Source of the DNA: Niveispirillum irakense DSM 11586
GTDB lineage: Bacteria; Pseudomonadota; Alphaproteobacteria; Azospirillales; Azospirillaceae
Assembly: GCF_000429645.1 (NCBI RefSeq)
Contig: NZ_AUCG01000002.1
Coordinates: 1 to 64,000, forward strand
Length of the DNA: 64,000 bases
Direction of reading: 5' to 3'
Made by a program: the position numbers and the translations under genes. Positions 42,648 through 51,448 of the stretch are shown one piece after another. The notes below the pieces were generated by a model. That model was given only the letters and a program-made list of their open reading frames with translations. It did not search any database and was not told where the DNA came from. How positions within the stretch are numbered: position 1 is the first letter of the stretch; every line of letters starts with the position of its first letter.

Positions 42648-44168
42648 ATGTTTTTTGGTAAATCGACGCGCACGACGGATGCCGAGGACGAGGCGGTAAA
42701 GCAGATGAACCTGCTGGGCCGTTATGCGGGCGTCGGGTTATGGGACGCCTTGTTGCATGATGGCGACCCGATGCATGCCCAAAGCCGCTGGCGTTGGTCG
42801 GATGAATTTCGGCGTCTGCTGGGGTTCGAACATGGGGACCAGAACGGCTTTCCCAATATCGTCAGTTCCTGGGCTGACCGGCTGCATCCGGATGATGCCG
42901 CTGCCACCTTCTCTGCTTTCAGCGCCTGTCTGAATGATCGGAGCGGTCGCACGGGATATGATGTAACCAACCGCCTGCGGATGAAGAATAACGAATATCG
43001 CTGGTTCCGTGCCGTCGGCGGGGTTTCTCGCGATGCACAGGGTCGGCCGTTGCGCGCCTGCGGGTCGCTGATTGATATCCATGATCAGAAAAACCAACTG
43101 GAACGCATGGATCTGCTGGACCAGCATGCGGGTGTCGGCCTCTGGGATGCGCTGCTGCATGAAGGCGATGCGATGCATCCGAAAAGCCGCTGGCGCTGGT
43201 CCAATGAATTTCGCCGCCTTGCCGGTTTCCGGGATCAGAGTGATTTTCCTGATCTGGTCAATTCCTGGTCCGATCGGCTGCATCCGGACGATGCCGGCCC
43301 CACCTTCGAGGCGTTCGGGGCCTGCATGGCCGATAAGACGGGGCGGACTCCCTATGATGTCGCCTATCGGATGAAAGTGAAGGATGGCAGCTATCGCTGG
43401 TTCCGGGCCGTCGGCGGTGTCGCGCGGGATGCCCAGGGCCGGCCGCTGCGCGCCTGCGGTTCCCTGATCGATATCCATGGCCAGAAGATGGCCGAGTTGA
43501 AGCAGCAGGAGGCGGAAAAGGAAAGAAGGCGCGTCATCCTGGACATTGCCGACACCCTGACCTCGCGCGTGGAAGAATCGGCCAATCGGGCCAACAGCAA
43601 TACCCAGACCGTGGCATCGGCCACGGAGGAACTGTCCGCCTCCATTGCTGAAATCAGCGAGCGTGCCACCAAGGCTGCCGCCGCTGCTGCCAACGCCTCC
43701 ACCGAGACCGGCCGCACCAACGAGGCGGTGCAGGCCCTTGTGACGGCGAGCGAACGGATCGGCGTCGTGGTGAAGCTGATCAATGACATTGCCAGCCAGA
43801 CCAATCTGCTGGCCCTCAACGCGACGATTGAGGCGGCCCGTGCCGGCGATGCCGGCAAGGGCTTTGCCGTCGTGGCCACGGAGGTGAAATCCCTGGCCAA
43901 GCAGACGGCCAGTGCCACTGACGAAATCGCTGAGCAGATATCGTCGGTGCAGCAGGAGGCTAACCGCGCCGTTGCCGCCATCCGCGGCATCGGTACCATC
44001 ATTAATGATGTGCAGGGCATTTCCGCCACCATCGCCTCTTCGGTCGCCCAGCAGGACGCCGCCACCCGGGAAATTTCCGCCAGTGTCAGCCATGTCGCGC
44101 GGGATATCAGTGAGGTGACGGAAAATGTGCGCGGGGTGACCCAGCAACTGCGTGGCTCTAGCCGGTAA
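42648..44168 (+). CDS. Soluble methyl-accepting chemotaxis protein with duplicated PAS domains
   Basis: A 506-residue cytoplasmic chemoreceptor without any transmembrane segment. Two PAS domains (about 20-150 and 150-280) are close duplicates: both carry GVGLWDALLH, MH..SRWRWS(D/N)EFRRL, DRLHPDDA, YRWFRAVGGV and GRPLRACGSLIDIH. The signalling domain has the CheA/CheW-binding tip [20 protein letters not shown] and ends LRGSSR, with no C-terminal CheR-docking pentapeptide. The PAS domains may bind haem, flavin or a small molecule; no ligand residue can be named. The 295-base spacer upstream is AT-rich and contains AAGGAGGTG as a distant ribosome-like site. Confidence 0.9.
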   Translation: MFFGKSTRTTDAEDEAVKQMNLLGRYAGVGLWDALLHDGDPMHAQSRWRWSDEFRRLLGFEHGDQNGFPNIVSSWADRLHPDDAAATFSAFSACLNDRSGRTGYDVTNRLRMKNNEYRWFRAVGGVSRDAQGRPLRACGSLIDIHDQKNQLERMDLLDQHAGVGLWDALLHEGDAMHPKSRWRWSNEFRRLAGFRDQSDFPDLVNSWSDRLHPDDAGPTFEAFGACMADKTGRTPYDVAYRMKVKDGSYRWFRAVGGVARDAQGRPLRACGSLIDIHGQKMAELKQQEAEKERRRVILDIADTLTSRVEESANRANSNTQTVASATEELSASIAEISERATKAAAAAANASTETGRTNEAVQALVTASERIGVVVKLINDIASQTNLLALNATIEAARAGDAGKGFAVVATEVKSLAKQTASATDEIAEQISSVQQEANRAVAAIRGIGTIINDVQGISATIASSVAQQDAATREISASVSHVARDISEVTENVRGVTQQLRGSSR

Positions 44169-44321
44169 CGCATCAAGGGGTGGGGGCCCCATCAGGCCGG
44201 GTTTGCAGTTCAGCCTTCCCGGGCTGATGGTTGACTCAACGCCCCCACCCCTGTATCACCGGCCATCATTCCGGGATGGGCTTGTGCTGTTCCGGTTCGG
44301 TCTATCGGCGCTGAGGCGCCC

Positions 44322-44354
44322 CGCCAGTCCGCGAGTGTCGCGCACTGGCGCTTT
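44322..44354 (+). terminator. Nested hairpin before ffh
   Basis: CGCCAGT-C-CGCGA (44322-44334) pairs with TCGCG-C-ACTGGCG (44338-44350) around GTG with one C-C mismatch, followed by CTTTTGCGTTT. It ends about 60 bases before the ffh start. It may terminate the chemoreceptor transcript or regulate ffh. Confidence 0.55.
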
Positions 44355-44410
44355 TGCGTTTGGGGATACCTGATCGTAAAAGACAACGGGTGCGACGGCA
44401 GGAGGATGGT

Positions 44411-45769
44411 ATGTTCGACGGTTTGACGGGACGGCTTGGCGATATTTTCGACCGCCTGCGCAAGCGCGGGGCGTTGTCGGAGGATGACGTCAACGCGGCG
44501 CTCCGCGAAGTCCGCATCGCGCTGCTGGAAGCCGACGTCGCCCTGCCCGCCGTGAAGGCTTTTGTCTCCGGCGTGAAGGAAAAGGCCATCGGGACGGAGG
44601 TGCTGCGCGGCATCAATCCGGGTCAGATGGTCATCAAGATCGTCCATGACCATCTGGTGGAACTGCTGGGCAGCACGGTTGAAGAAATCAACCTGACGGC
44701 CACGCCGCCGGTGCCGATCCTGATGCTGGGCCTGCAGGGCTCGGGCAAGACCACCACATCCGCCAAGATCGCCCTGCGCCTGAAGAACCGGGACAAGAAA
44801 AAGGTCCTGATGGCGTCGCTGGACACGCGCCGCCCCGCCGCCCAGGAACAGTTGAAGGTTCTGGGTGACCAGACCGGTGTGGCGACCCTGCCCATCATCA
44901 AGGGCCAAACCCCGGTGGAGATCGCCAGGCGCGCCATGGAAACGGCGCGCCTGGAAGGCTTTGACGTGGTCATGCTGGATACGGCCGGCCGCCTTGCCAT
45001 CGACGAGGAGTTGATGGATGAGGTGGTGGCCATCCGCGACGCCACCAAGCCGGTGGAAAGCCTGCTGGTCGTGGATGCCATGACCGGTCAGGACGCCGTG
45101 ACCGTCGCCACCAATTTCAATGACCGCGTGGGCATCACCGGCATCGTCATGACCCGCATCGACGGCGATGCGCGCGGCGGTGCGGCCCTGTCCATGCGCC
45201 ATGTCACCGGCAAGCCCATCAAGCTGATGGGTGTGGGTGAAAAGACCGACGCGCTGGAGCCATTCCATCCCGACCGTATCGCTGGCCGTATTCTGGGCAT
45301 GGGCGACGTGGTCAGCCTGGTGGAAAAGGCCGCCGAGAGCATCGACAAGGAAGAAGCCGAAAAGCTGGCGAAGAAGCTGGAAAAAGGCGGCTTTGACCTG
45401 GACGATATGCTGACCCAGATGCGCCAGATCTCCAAGCTGGGCGGCATGGGCGGGATGCTGAACCTGCTGCCCGGCGTGGGCAAGATCAAGGAACAGCTCA
45501 AGGGCGCCAATATTGATGAGAGCATCCTGAAGCGTCAGGAAGCCATCATCCTGTCCATGACCAAGAAAGAGCGTAAGAAGCCGGATATCCTGAATGCGTC
45601 GCGCCGCCGCCGCATCGCGCTGGGCGCCGGGGTGACCGTGGCCGACGTGAACCGCCTGATCAAGCAGTATCAGGATATGTCGGAAATGATGAAGAAGATG
45701 AAGAAGATGGGCCAGAAGGGCCTGATGCGCCAGGGCCTGGGTGCCCTGATGCCCAAGGGCCTGCGCTGA
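44411..45769 (+). CDS. ffh: Signal recognition particle protein Ffh
   Basis: A 452-residue SRP54-type GTPase that, with 4.5S RNA and FtsY, targets nascent membrane proteins. The N domain is followed by the G domain with GLQGSGKTTTSAKI (G1), DTRRPAAQEQL, DTAGRLAIDEE (G3) and TRIDGDARGGAAL, and by the methionine-rich M domain (about 320-445, with MGGMGGMLNLLPG and MKKMKKMGQKG). The ATG at 44411 has GGAGGATGG before it; a TTG frame further upstream is open but not conserved. It overlaps the acetyltransferase gene by one base and heads the ribosome-related operon. Confidence 0.97.
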   Translation: MFDGLTGRLGDIFDRLRKRGALSEDDVNAALREVRIALLEADVALPAVKAFVSGVKEKAIGTEVLRGINPGQMVIKIVHDHLVELLGSTVEEINLTATPPVPILMLGLQGSGKTTTSAKIALRLKNRDKKKVLMASLDTRRPAAQEQLKVLGDQTGVATLPIIKGQTPVEIARRAMETARLEGFDVVMLDTAGRLAIDEELMDEVVAIRDATKPVESLLVVDAMTGQDAVTVATNFNDRVGITGIVMTRIDGDARGGAALSMRHVTGKPIKLMGVGEKTDALEPFHPDRIAGRILGMGDVVSLVEKAAESIDKEEAEKLAKKLEKGGFDLDDMLTQMRQISKLGGMGGMLNLLPGVGKIKEQLKGANIDESILKRQEAIILSMTKKERKKPDILNASRRRRIALGAGVTVADVNRLIKQYQDMSEMMKKMKKMGQKGLMRQGLGALMPKGLR

Positions 45770-46902
45770 TGGTTCTGCCGGCAGGCCAGTCTGCAGGGGC
45801 GGCGAATACCGCCCCTGACCATGCAACGCTGATAACGGCGCGGCTTGTGCTGCGCCCGATCTCCGAGGGCGACCTGGAGGCGGTGCATGGCCTGCTGACC
45901 GATCCGGACAGCATGAAATACTGGTCACACCCGCCGCATGACGATCTGGAACAGTCGCGGGCATCGCTGAAACAGGCGATGCTGGATGATGGGACCTGCC
46001 GTACCTGGGCCATCACCACCGATGGCGGCAAATGCCTGGGCTGGGCCACCATCTTCCTGGTCAAGGACCGCATGGGCTGGACCGGCTATATCCTGGCGCC
46101 GGAGTTGCGCGGCCAGGGGCTGGCGGAAGAAGCCATGCGCCCCGTGCTGAATTACGCTTTCGATGTCTGGGGTCTGCACCGGCTGGGTGCCACCATCGAT
46201 CCGCGAAACCACGCTTCGGGCGGGTTGCTGCGGCGGCTGGGCTTTGTCCAGGAAGGCCACCAGCGCCGTGACTTTGTTTACGGCACGGACTATCTGGATA
46301 CGGGTGTTTTCGGCCTGCTGGCCGATGATTGGCGTATCCGCCGCGACCAGCCGGTCTCCGTACCGGTGCTGCGCGAAGGACCGGTGGTGCTGCGCCCCTT
46401 GCGCGCCCGTGACGCCGATGCCCTTCATGCCGCCTATGGCGATGCGGACAGCATGCGTTACATGCCGCATGCCCATTATGACAGCATCGACCAGACGCGC
46501 GCCAAGATCGCCAGCATCGTTGCCGGTGTCAGCGCCAGCCGCAACTGGGCCATCACCAGCGATGGTGGGGAATGCCTGGGTTGGGCCCTGCTGCATAAGG
46601 AAACCACGGCGCAGGTCGAACTGGGCTATGTGCTGGTGCCGGCCGCCCGTGGACGCGGGCTGGCCAAGGCCGCCGGACTTGCCCTGCTGCGCCATGCCTT
46701 CATCGACCTGGGCAAGAACCGGGTGGAAGCCGTGCTGGACCCGCGCAATCTGGCCTCTGCGGCTGTGCTGCGGGCGTTGGGCTTCACCCTGGAAGGCGTG
46801 CGCCGCCAGTGCTTTTCCCGCGAGGATGGGGTTGTCGACAGCGCCATCTACGGTCTTCTCGGCGCCGAATGGGCCGATCAGCAATTGCGGGGGAAGGGCT
46901 GA
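45769..46902 (+). CDS. Tandem-domain GNAT acetyltransferase
   Basis: A 377-residue protein made of two RimJ/RimL-like GNAT domains (about 20-185 and 200-370). Each has the start pattern [17 protein letters not shown] / [16 protein letters not shown], the acetyl-CoA loop region ([21 protein letters not shown]) and the end pattern [16 protein letters not shown] / [16 protein letters not shown]. Both halves keep the acetyl-CoA-binding glycine motif, so both may be active. Target unknown; the position between ffh and rpsP invites the idea of a ribosomal or translation-related substrate, which is speculation. Its start overlaps the ffh stop. Confidence 0.88.
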   Translation: MVLPAGQSAGAANTAPDHATLITARLVLRPISEGDLEAVHGLLTDPDSMKYWSHPPHDDLEQSRASLKQAMLDDGTCRTWAITTDGGKCLGWATIFLVKDRMGWTGYILAPELRGQGLAEEAMRPVLNYAFDVWGLHRLGATIDPRNHASGGLLRRLGFVQEGHQRRDFVYGTDYLDTGVFGLLADDWRIRRDQPVSVPVLREGPVVLRPLRARDADALHAAYGDADSMRYMPHAHYDSIDQTRAKIASIVAGVSASRNWAITSDGGECLGWALLHKETTAQVELGYVLVPAARGRGLAKAAGLALLRHAFIDLGKNRVEAVLDPRNLASAAVLRALGFTLEGVRRQCFSREDGVVDSAIYGLLGAEWADQQLRGKG

Positions 46903-47086
46903 TGCGTCGCCCCCGCTTTCCCATGGTGGCCGGTCGGGCGCGTCCGCGCGCCGCCGGCCTTCCATCCCGTGGCGCCCGCCAAGGGTGCCACATCCCTCCC
47001 GTCTTTCGTGCCCGATCTGGACGGGCACAGGCTTCAGACGGTCTGTCCCATCCAGAGAACTGCTTTTAAACCAAGGAAGTAATCAA

Positions 47087-47440
47087 ATGTCCGTGAAGAT
47101 CCGTCTGGCCCGTGGTGGCTCCAAGAAGCGTCCGTTCTACAGCATCGTCATCGCCGACACCCGCGCCCCGCGCGACGGCGCCTTCATCGAGAAGGTCGGC
47201 ACCTACAACCCGATGCTGGCCTCCGATCATCCGGAGCGCGTGGTGCTGAAGGAAGAGGCCATCAAGGGCTGGCTGGCCAAGGGCGCGCAGCCGACCGACC
47301 GCGTTGCCAAGTTCCTCGGCAAGGCCAACCTGATCGCCGCCCCGGCCATCAGCGAGACCCCGAAGAAGTCCGCCCCGAAGGCGAAGGCCCAGGAGCGCGC
47401 CAAGCTGGCCGCCAAGGCCGCTGAAGCCGCTGCCGAATAA
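47087..47440 (+). CDS. rpsP: 30S ribosomal protein S16
   Basis: A 117-residue S16. The N-terminal 85 residues are canonical ([41 protein letters not shown]); an alanine/lysine-rich C-terminal tail (about 88-117) is common in alphaproteobacteria. AAGGAAG precedes the ATG at 47087. It is first of rpsP-rimM-trmD-rplS, with an unusually structured gap before rimM. Confidence 0.98.
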   Translation: MSVKIRLARGGSKKRPFYSIVIADTRAPRDGAFIEKVGTYNPMLASDHPERVVLKEEAIKGWLAKGAQPTDRVAKFLGKANLIAAPAISETPKKSAPKAKAQERAKLAAKAAEAAAE

Positions 47441-47449
47441 TGAGGCGAC

Positions 47450-47572
47450 GGGCCGGGATGGCACCACCATCCCGGCCCGGTGGTTTCTAGAGCCACCTGC
47501 GTTTAATTGAACGCAAGATGGCTCTAGCAGAGTCTGTCTGCGAGCGGATTCACGCCAAAAGGCGATCCGCTC
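47450..47572 (+). repeat. Three successive hairpins between rpsP and rimM
   Basis: First, GGGCCGGGATGG (47450-47461) pairs with CCATCCCGGCCC (47467-47478). Second, CTAGAGCCA (47487-47495) pairs with TGGCTCTAG (47519-47527), enclosing the inner stem TGCGTT/AACGCA (47498-47515). Third, GAGCGGAT (47542-47549) pairs with ATCCGCTC (47565-47572), enclosing CGCC-AAAA-GGCG. Only the first is followed by a short T run. They occupy nearly all of the 145-base spacer and could set different expression for rpsP and the downstream genes. Confidence 0.7.
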
Positions 47573-47585
47573 TAAGGAAAGAGTA

Positions 47586-48218
47586 ATGACCGATCGCGTT
47601 TGCGTCGCCCAGATCATTGGATCGCACGGGGTGCATGGGCGTCTGCGGGTGAAGAGCTTCACCGCCGACCCGGAAGCCCTGTTCGATTACAACCCGCTGA
47701 CCGACGAGGCCGGCACGCGCCAGTTCACCCTGCGCATGACCGGCATGGGCAAGGACCATCTTCTGGTCGAGGCCAGCGGCGTGAAGGGGCGTGATGCCGC
47801 CGACGCGCTGAAAGGCGTGCGCCTGTTCGTGGACCGCGACCGCCTGCCCGCGATCGAGGATGAGGACGAGTTCTACCATACCGACCTGATCGGGCTGGTA
47901 ACCGTGACCGAGGGCCCGGAAGGCGATGTCGCCTTCGGTGCCATCAAGGCCATCCATGATTTCGGTGCCGGCGACATGCTGGAGATCAACCATGTCTCCG
48001 GCAAAACCGTCTTCATCCCCTTCAGCCGCGCCTGTGTGCCGCTGATCGACGTGAAGGCGTCGCGCGTGGTCGTGGAACCGCCCGTCAACCTCTTCACCCC
48101 GGCCAAGCCGGACCCGGAAGAGCTGGCGGAAATGGGCGGCAAGCTGGACCTGGATGACGAACCGGCAGCGGACGACTCGGGCGAAAACGCAGCGGCGGAG
48201 ACGGGCGAGGCCCGTTGA
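47586..48218 (+). CDS. rimM: Ribosome maturation factor RimM
   Basis: A 210-residue 16S rRNA processing factor needed for 30S head assembly. The N-terminal RimM domain has [20 protein letters not shown] and the C-terminal PRC-barrel starts near [13 protein letters not shown], with VLIPF-like [16 protein letters not shown]. An acidic C-terminal tail (about 180-210) is extra. GGAAAGAGTA serves as ribosome site, directly after the third hairpin. trmD starts 4 bases after the stop. Confidence 0.97.
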   Translation: MTDRVCVAQIIGSHGVHGRLRVKSFTADPEALFDYNPLTDEAGTRQFTLRMTGMGKDHLLVEASGVKGRDAADALKGVRLFVDRDRLPAIEDEDEFYHTDLIGLVTVTEGPEGDVAFGAIKAIHDFGAGDMLEINHVSGKTVFIPFSRACVPLIDVKASRVVVEPPVNLFTPAKPDPEELAEMGGKLDLDDEPAADDSGENAAAETGEAR

Positions 48219-48222
48219 TCCC

Positions 48223-49074
48223 ATGTCCGACGCGCAAAGCCCCCATACGCCGGCTGAACAGCCCGCCTTCCATGTCAGTGTTTTGACCCTGTTCCCGGAG
48301 ATGTTTCCGGGCACATTGGGCCTGTCACTGGCCGGAAAGGCGCTGGAACGCGGCATCTGGGCGCTGGAAACGCTGGACATCCGCGAATTCGCGCGCGATA
48401 AGCATCGCTCCGTGGACGACACCCCGTTCGGCGGTGGCCCTGGCATGGTGATGCGGGCGGATGTGCTGGATGCAGCCATCCGGGAAGCATTGGCCCGGCA
48501 GGAAGCCAAAGGCATCAAACGGGGTCGGCTTGTCTACCTCTCCCCGCGCGGTCGCGTGCTGGATCAGGCTCTTGTGCGAGAGATCGCGCAGGAAGGGTCC
48601 GTCACATTGCTGTGCGGGCGCTATGAAGGGGTGGATGAGCGGGTCATCCAGGAACATCACCTGGAGGAGGTTTCTCTGGGTGATTTCGTGCTGTCCGGTG
48701 GTGAACCGGCGGCCCTCTGTCTGATCGACGCCGTGGTCCGGCTGCTGCCGGGCGTCATGGGCAACGTGGAGACGGCAGGGGAAGAGAGTTTTGAGCGGGG
48801 ATTGTTAGAGTATCCCCATTATACGCGGCCACCCGTCTGGAATGGCCGTGCGGTGCCGGAAGTCCTTTTTTCCGGTCACCATGAGAAGGTCCGGGCCTGG
48901 CGGCTCGAACAGGCAGAACAGATCACAGCGGCCCGACGGCCGGACCTGTGGTCCGCTTACCTGGAAAGCCGCCCGACCCCAAAGGTGAAGAAACGCCGAG
49001 CCCGTCGGGCATCGGCCGAGCCAACCAAAACCACCGAAACCCCGGACGGGAGCGGTGGCAGTACCGAAGGATGA
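48223..49074 (+). CDS. trmD: tRNA (guanine-N1)-methyltransferase TrmD
   Basis: A 283-residue SPOUT methyltransferase that makes m1G37 in t[53 protein letters not shown] and [21 protein letters not shown], including the knotted SAM site, are canonical, as are [21 protein letters not shown] and the C-terminal arginine-rich helix. A basic tail of about 35 residues (KKRRARRAS and on) exceeds the usual length. The ATG at 48223 is chosen by family alignment; the longer frame overlaps rimM. Confidence 0.97.
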   Translation: MSDAQSPHTPAEQPAFHVSVLTLFPEMFPGTLGLSLAGKALERGIWALETLDIREFARDKHRSVDDTPFGGGPGMVMRADVLDAAIREALARQEAKGIKRGRLVYLSPRGRVLDQALVREIAQEGSVTLLCGRYEGVDERVIQEHHLEEVSLGDFVLSGGEPAALCLIDAVVRLLPGVMGNVETAGEESFERGLLEYPHYTRPPVWNGRAVPEVLFSGHHEKVRAWRLEQAEQITAARRPDLWSAYLESRPTPKVKKRRARRASAEPTKTTETPDGSGGSTEG

Positions 49075-49079
49075 GTATT

Positions 49080-49475
49080 ATGAACATTCTGCAGAAGCTG
49101 GAAGCCGAACAGGTCGCCAAGCTGACCGAAGGCAAGAAGATCCCGACCTTCTCCCCCGGCGACACCGTGAAGGTGAACGTGAAGGTGACCGAAGGCACGC
49201 GTGAGCGTATCCAGGCCTATGAAGGCGTTGTGATCGCCCGCAAGAATGCCGGCATCAATTCCAGCTTCACCGTCCGCAAGATCTCCTACGGCGAAGGTGT
49301 GGAGCGCGTGTTCCCGCTGTACAGCCCGCGTCTGGACAGCATCGAACTGGTCCGCAAGGGTCAGGTCCGTCGCGCCAAGCTGTATTACCTGCGCGGCCTG
49401 ACCGGCAAGTCCGCTCGTATCGCCGAGCGCACGACCGGCCGCGGCATGAAGAACGGCCGCTCCATCGCCGAGTGA
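49080..49475 (+). CDS. rplS: 50S ribosomal protein L19
   Basis: A 131-residue L19 with [53 protein letters not shown] and [19 protein letters not shown], all typical. An in-frame ATG at 49071 overlaps the trmD stop, but AAGGATGAG is better spaced for the ATG at 49080. It is the last gene of the operon and is followed by a strong terminator. Confidence 0.97.
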   Translation: MNILQKLEAEQVAKLTEGKKIPTFSPGDTVKVNVKVTEGTRERIQAYEGVVIARKNAGINSSFTVRKISYGEGVERVFPLYSPRLDSIELVRKGQVRRAKLYYLRGLTGKSARIAERTTGRGMKNGRSIAE

Positions 49476-49507
49476 TTATACAGCCCCTTCAAGGGCTGTG
49501 AGTATGC

Positions 49508-49549
49508 AAACGCCCCGCCGGGTCTCCGGCGGGGCGTTTCGCTTTTCTT
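49508..49549 (+). terminator. Intrinsic terminator of the rpsP-rplS operon
   Basis: AAACGCCCCGCCGG (from 49508) pairs with CCGGCGGGGCGTTT (to 49539) around a four-base loop, followed by CGCTTTTCTT. A weaker hairpin CAGCCC/GGGCTG lies at 49482-49499. Confidence 0.9.
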
Positions 49550-49642
49550 AATCTTACGGATAGCGTCACCCATCCTTTGATGGACAGGGGACGGCCTGAC
49601 GGGCACCATGATTGGATCATTTGAAACGAACGGGCGATCCCC

Positions 49643-50182
49643 ATGCCTGGTTCCCTTGATCCGATTGCCGCCGCGCCCGCTGAATCCGGTGACAGCCTGC
49701 ACCTGATGCTACAGCCCCTGCTGCCCTGGTGGCGGGGGCTGCCCGTAGCGGAAAAGGGCGTGCCGCTGTGGCAGGGCGATCTGGTGTTCGATCTGAAACC
49801 CTGGATGGGCCATATGCTGATGGTCCGCTTTCCGGCGGGCGGGGCGTCTCCCCGCTACACGCTCTATGGTTCGGAACTGGTCAGCTTCAGCGGCCATGAC
49901 CTGACAGGCCGGGAAATCCATAGCGGCAACAATCCAGGTTTTCAGGAAGCGTCAAAGGCCTATCTGCAATGCCATGCCGCCCGCAGGCCCCATTGGGGGC
50001 GCCTGCGCGTGGACCTGCCACACGGCCTGAAGGTGCGATATGACCGGCTGCTGCTGCCTTTCATGTGCGCGGATGGCGATGCCCGCGTCCTGGGCGTCAT
50101 CCGGTTTGATTTTAACCTGCCCCGCAACTGGCGACGGGAAGATTTCACTTTGGCAGTGGAACAGGAACGGTTGTTGAGCTGA
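49643..50182 (+). CDS. PAS-fold protein (PAS_5 type)
   Basis: A 179-residue soluble protein of the alphaproteobacterial short PAS family: LLPWWRGLPVAEKGVPLWQG, FDLKPWMGHMLMVRF, RYTLYGSELVSFSGHDLTGREI and a C-terminal strand LGVIRFDF. It has no output domain. The N-terminal 20 residues are variable. It is a single-gene unit between the rplS terminator and the nad operators. The family is the same as the 36607 protein. Confidence 0.75.
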   Translation: MPGSLDPIAAAPAESGDSLHLMLQPLLPWWRGLPVAEKGVPLWQGDLVFDLKPWMGHMLMVRFPAGGASPRYTLYGSELVSFSGHDLTGREIHSGNNPGFQEASKAYLQCHAARRPHWGRLRVDLPHGLKVRYDRLLLPFMCADGDARVLGVIRFDFNLPRNWRREDFTLAVEQERLLS

Positions 50183-50287
50183 AAAAAGCCGTCCACCCAG
50201 CAAGAATGTTGCGTCGCACATATGCATGATGTGCCTATCGGCACTGTGACACAGGCGTGACATGCGCCTTACACAGGCTTGACACCC

Positions 50288-50338
50288 CTTATACTCTGAG
50301 CGAGCATAAGGGGGAGTAATGCTCAGTTGGAGCATAAG
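50288..50338. promoter_or_regulatory. Two palindromic operator-like sites before nadA
   Basis: CTTATACTC-TGAGC-GAGCATAAG (50288-50310) is an inverted repeat with 8 of 9 paired positions; ATGCTC-AGTTG-GAGCAT (50319-50335) is a perfect 6-base pair with the same right half GAGCATAAG. Centre-to-centre spacing is about 28 bases. They lie 60-110 bases before the nadA start. Alphaproteobacterial nad operons are known to be controlled by repressors such as NadQ; the exact motif match was not checked. Confidence 0.55.
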
Positions 50339-50396
50339 TCAATCCTGTTGCCGTCTCCCGCCGGGTGGAAAGGGAACGGCCCCGGAGTGCTAGTCG

Positions 50397-51407
50397 ATGA
50401 ACGCTGCCGATCTGGCCTATACCCCCGCCATCGCTGAGGCGACAAAGCCGATCTATGAAAAGGTCCGCTCTATCATTCCGGAAGTGGAATGGCCGTTCCA
50501 TGCCCCGCTGGTCCATGCGATCAACCGGCTGAAGAAGGAACGCAACGCCATCATCCTGGCGCATAATTATCAGGCGCCGGAAATTTTCCACACGGTGGCG
50601 GATATTGTCGGGGACAGCCTGCTGCTGGCGCGCAAGGCGGCGGAGACGGAAGCCGATGTGATCGTGCTGGCCGGCGTGCATTTCATGGCGGAGACGGCCA
50701 AGATCCTGTCGCCGGAAAAGACGGTGCTGATGCCGGCCATGGATGCCGGCTGTTCTTTGGCCGACAGCATCACCGCAGCCGATGTGCGCCTGCTGCGGGA
50801 AACCTATCCCGGCGTGCCGATTGCCACTTATGTCAACACGTCTGCCGCCGTGAAGGCGGAGAGCGATGTGTGCATCACGTCCGGCAACGCGGTGGAGGTG
50901 ATCAACTCCCTGCCGGGGGACGAGGTGCTGTGCATCCCCGATGAATATCTGGCCAAATGGGTGGCGACCCAGACCACGAAGAAGGTCATCGCCTGGAAGG
51001 GCCATTGTGAGGTGCATGAGCGCTTCACGGGGGAGCAGTTGCGGGCCTACCGCACCCAGTTCAAGGGTGACCTGACCATCATCGCCCATCCGGAATGCCC
51101 GCCGGAAGTGCTGGCGGAGGCTGATTTCGTCGGCTCCACCGCCAAGATGCAGGATTATGTGGAAGGCCAGCAGCCCAAGCGCGTGCTGCTGATCACCGAA
51201 TGTTCCATGGCCGATAATCTGGCGGCCACCAACCCGGCGGTGGAGTTTGTCCGCCCCTGCAACCTGTGCCCGCATATGCGCCGCATCACCCTGTCCAACA
51301 TCCTGGAAAGCCTGCAGACCATGCAGCCCCAGGTGCATGTCGATCCGGCCATCGCCGGCCGGGCACGGCTGTCGGTGGAACGGATGCTGGCGGTGGGCAA
51401 GAAGTAA
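50397..51407 (+). CDS. nadA: Quinolinate synthase
   Basis: A 336-residue [4Fe-4S] enzyme that condenses iminoaspartate with dihydroxyacetone phosphate to quinolinate. Visible landmarks are [36 protein letters not shown] (first cluster Cys), [21 protein letters not shown] (second Cys) and [13 protein letters not shown] (third). This is the usual long form. It is the first gene of nadA-nadB-nadC and lies behind the two palindromes. The ATG at 50397 has GGAGTGCTAG upstream. Confidence 0.97.
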   Translation: MNAADLAYTPAIAEATKPIYEKVRSIIPEVEWPFHAPLVHAINRLKKERNAIILAHNYQAPEIFHTVADIVGDSLLLARKAAETEADVIVLAGVHFMAETAKILSPEKTVLMPAMDAGCSLADSITAADVRLLRETYPGVPIATYVNTSAAVKAESDVCITSGNAVEVINSLPGDEVLCIPDEYLAKWVATQTTKKVIAWKGHCEVHERFTGEQLRAYRTQFKGDLTIIAHPECPPEVLAEADFVGSTAKMQDYVEGQQPKRVLLITECSMADNLAATNPAVEFVRPCNLCPHMRRITLSNILESLQTMQPQVHVDPAIAGRARLSVERMLAVGKK

Positions 51408-51448
51408 GCAGCGGTTGCTTGACCGGCCCGGTGCGTGAGGGAACGAGA

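Noticed and set aside
42738-44192. A 484-codon open frame antisense to the double-PAS chemoreceptor
   Set aside because: It mirrors the conserved sense codons and has no recognisable motif.
44168-44411. Possible 4.5S RNA gene next to ffh
   Set aside because: The conserved GGAAGGAAGCAGCC-type loop of SRP RNA is absent; only a hairpin is seen.
45690-45720. AAGATG direct repeats
   Set aside because: They encode the lysine/methionine-rich part of the Ffh M domain and are expected there.
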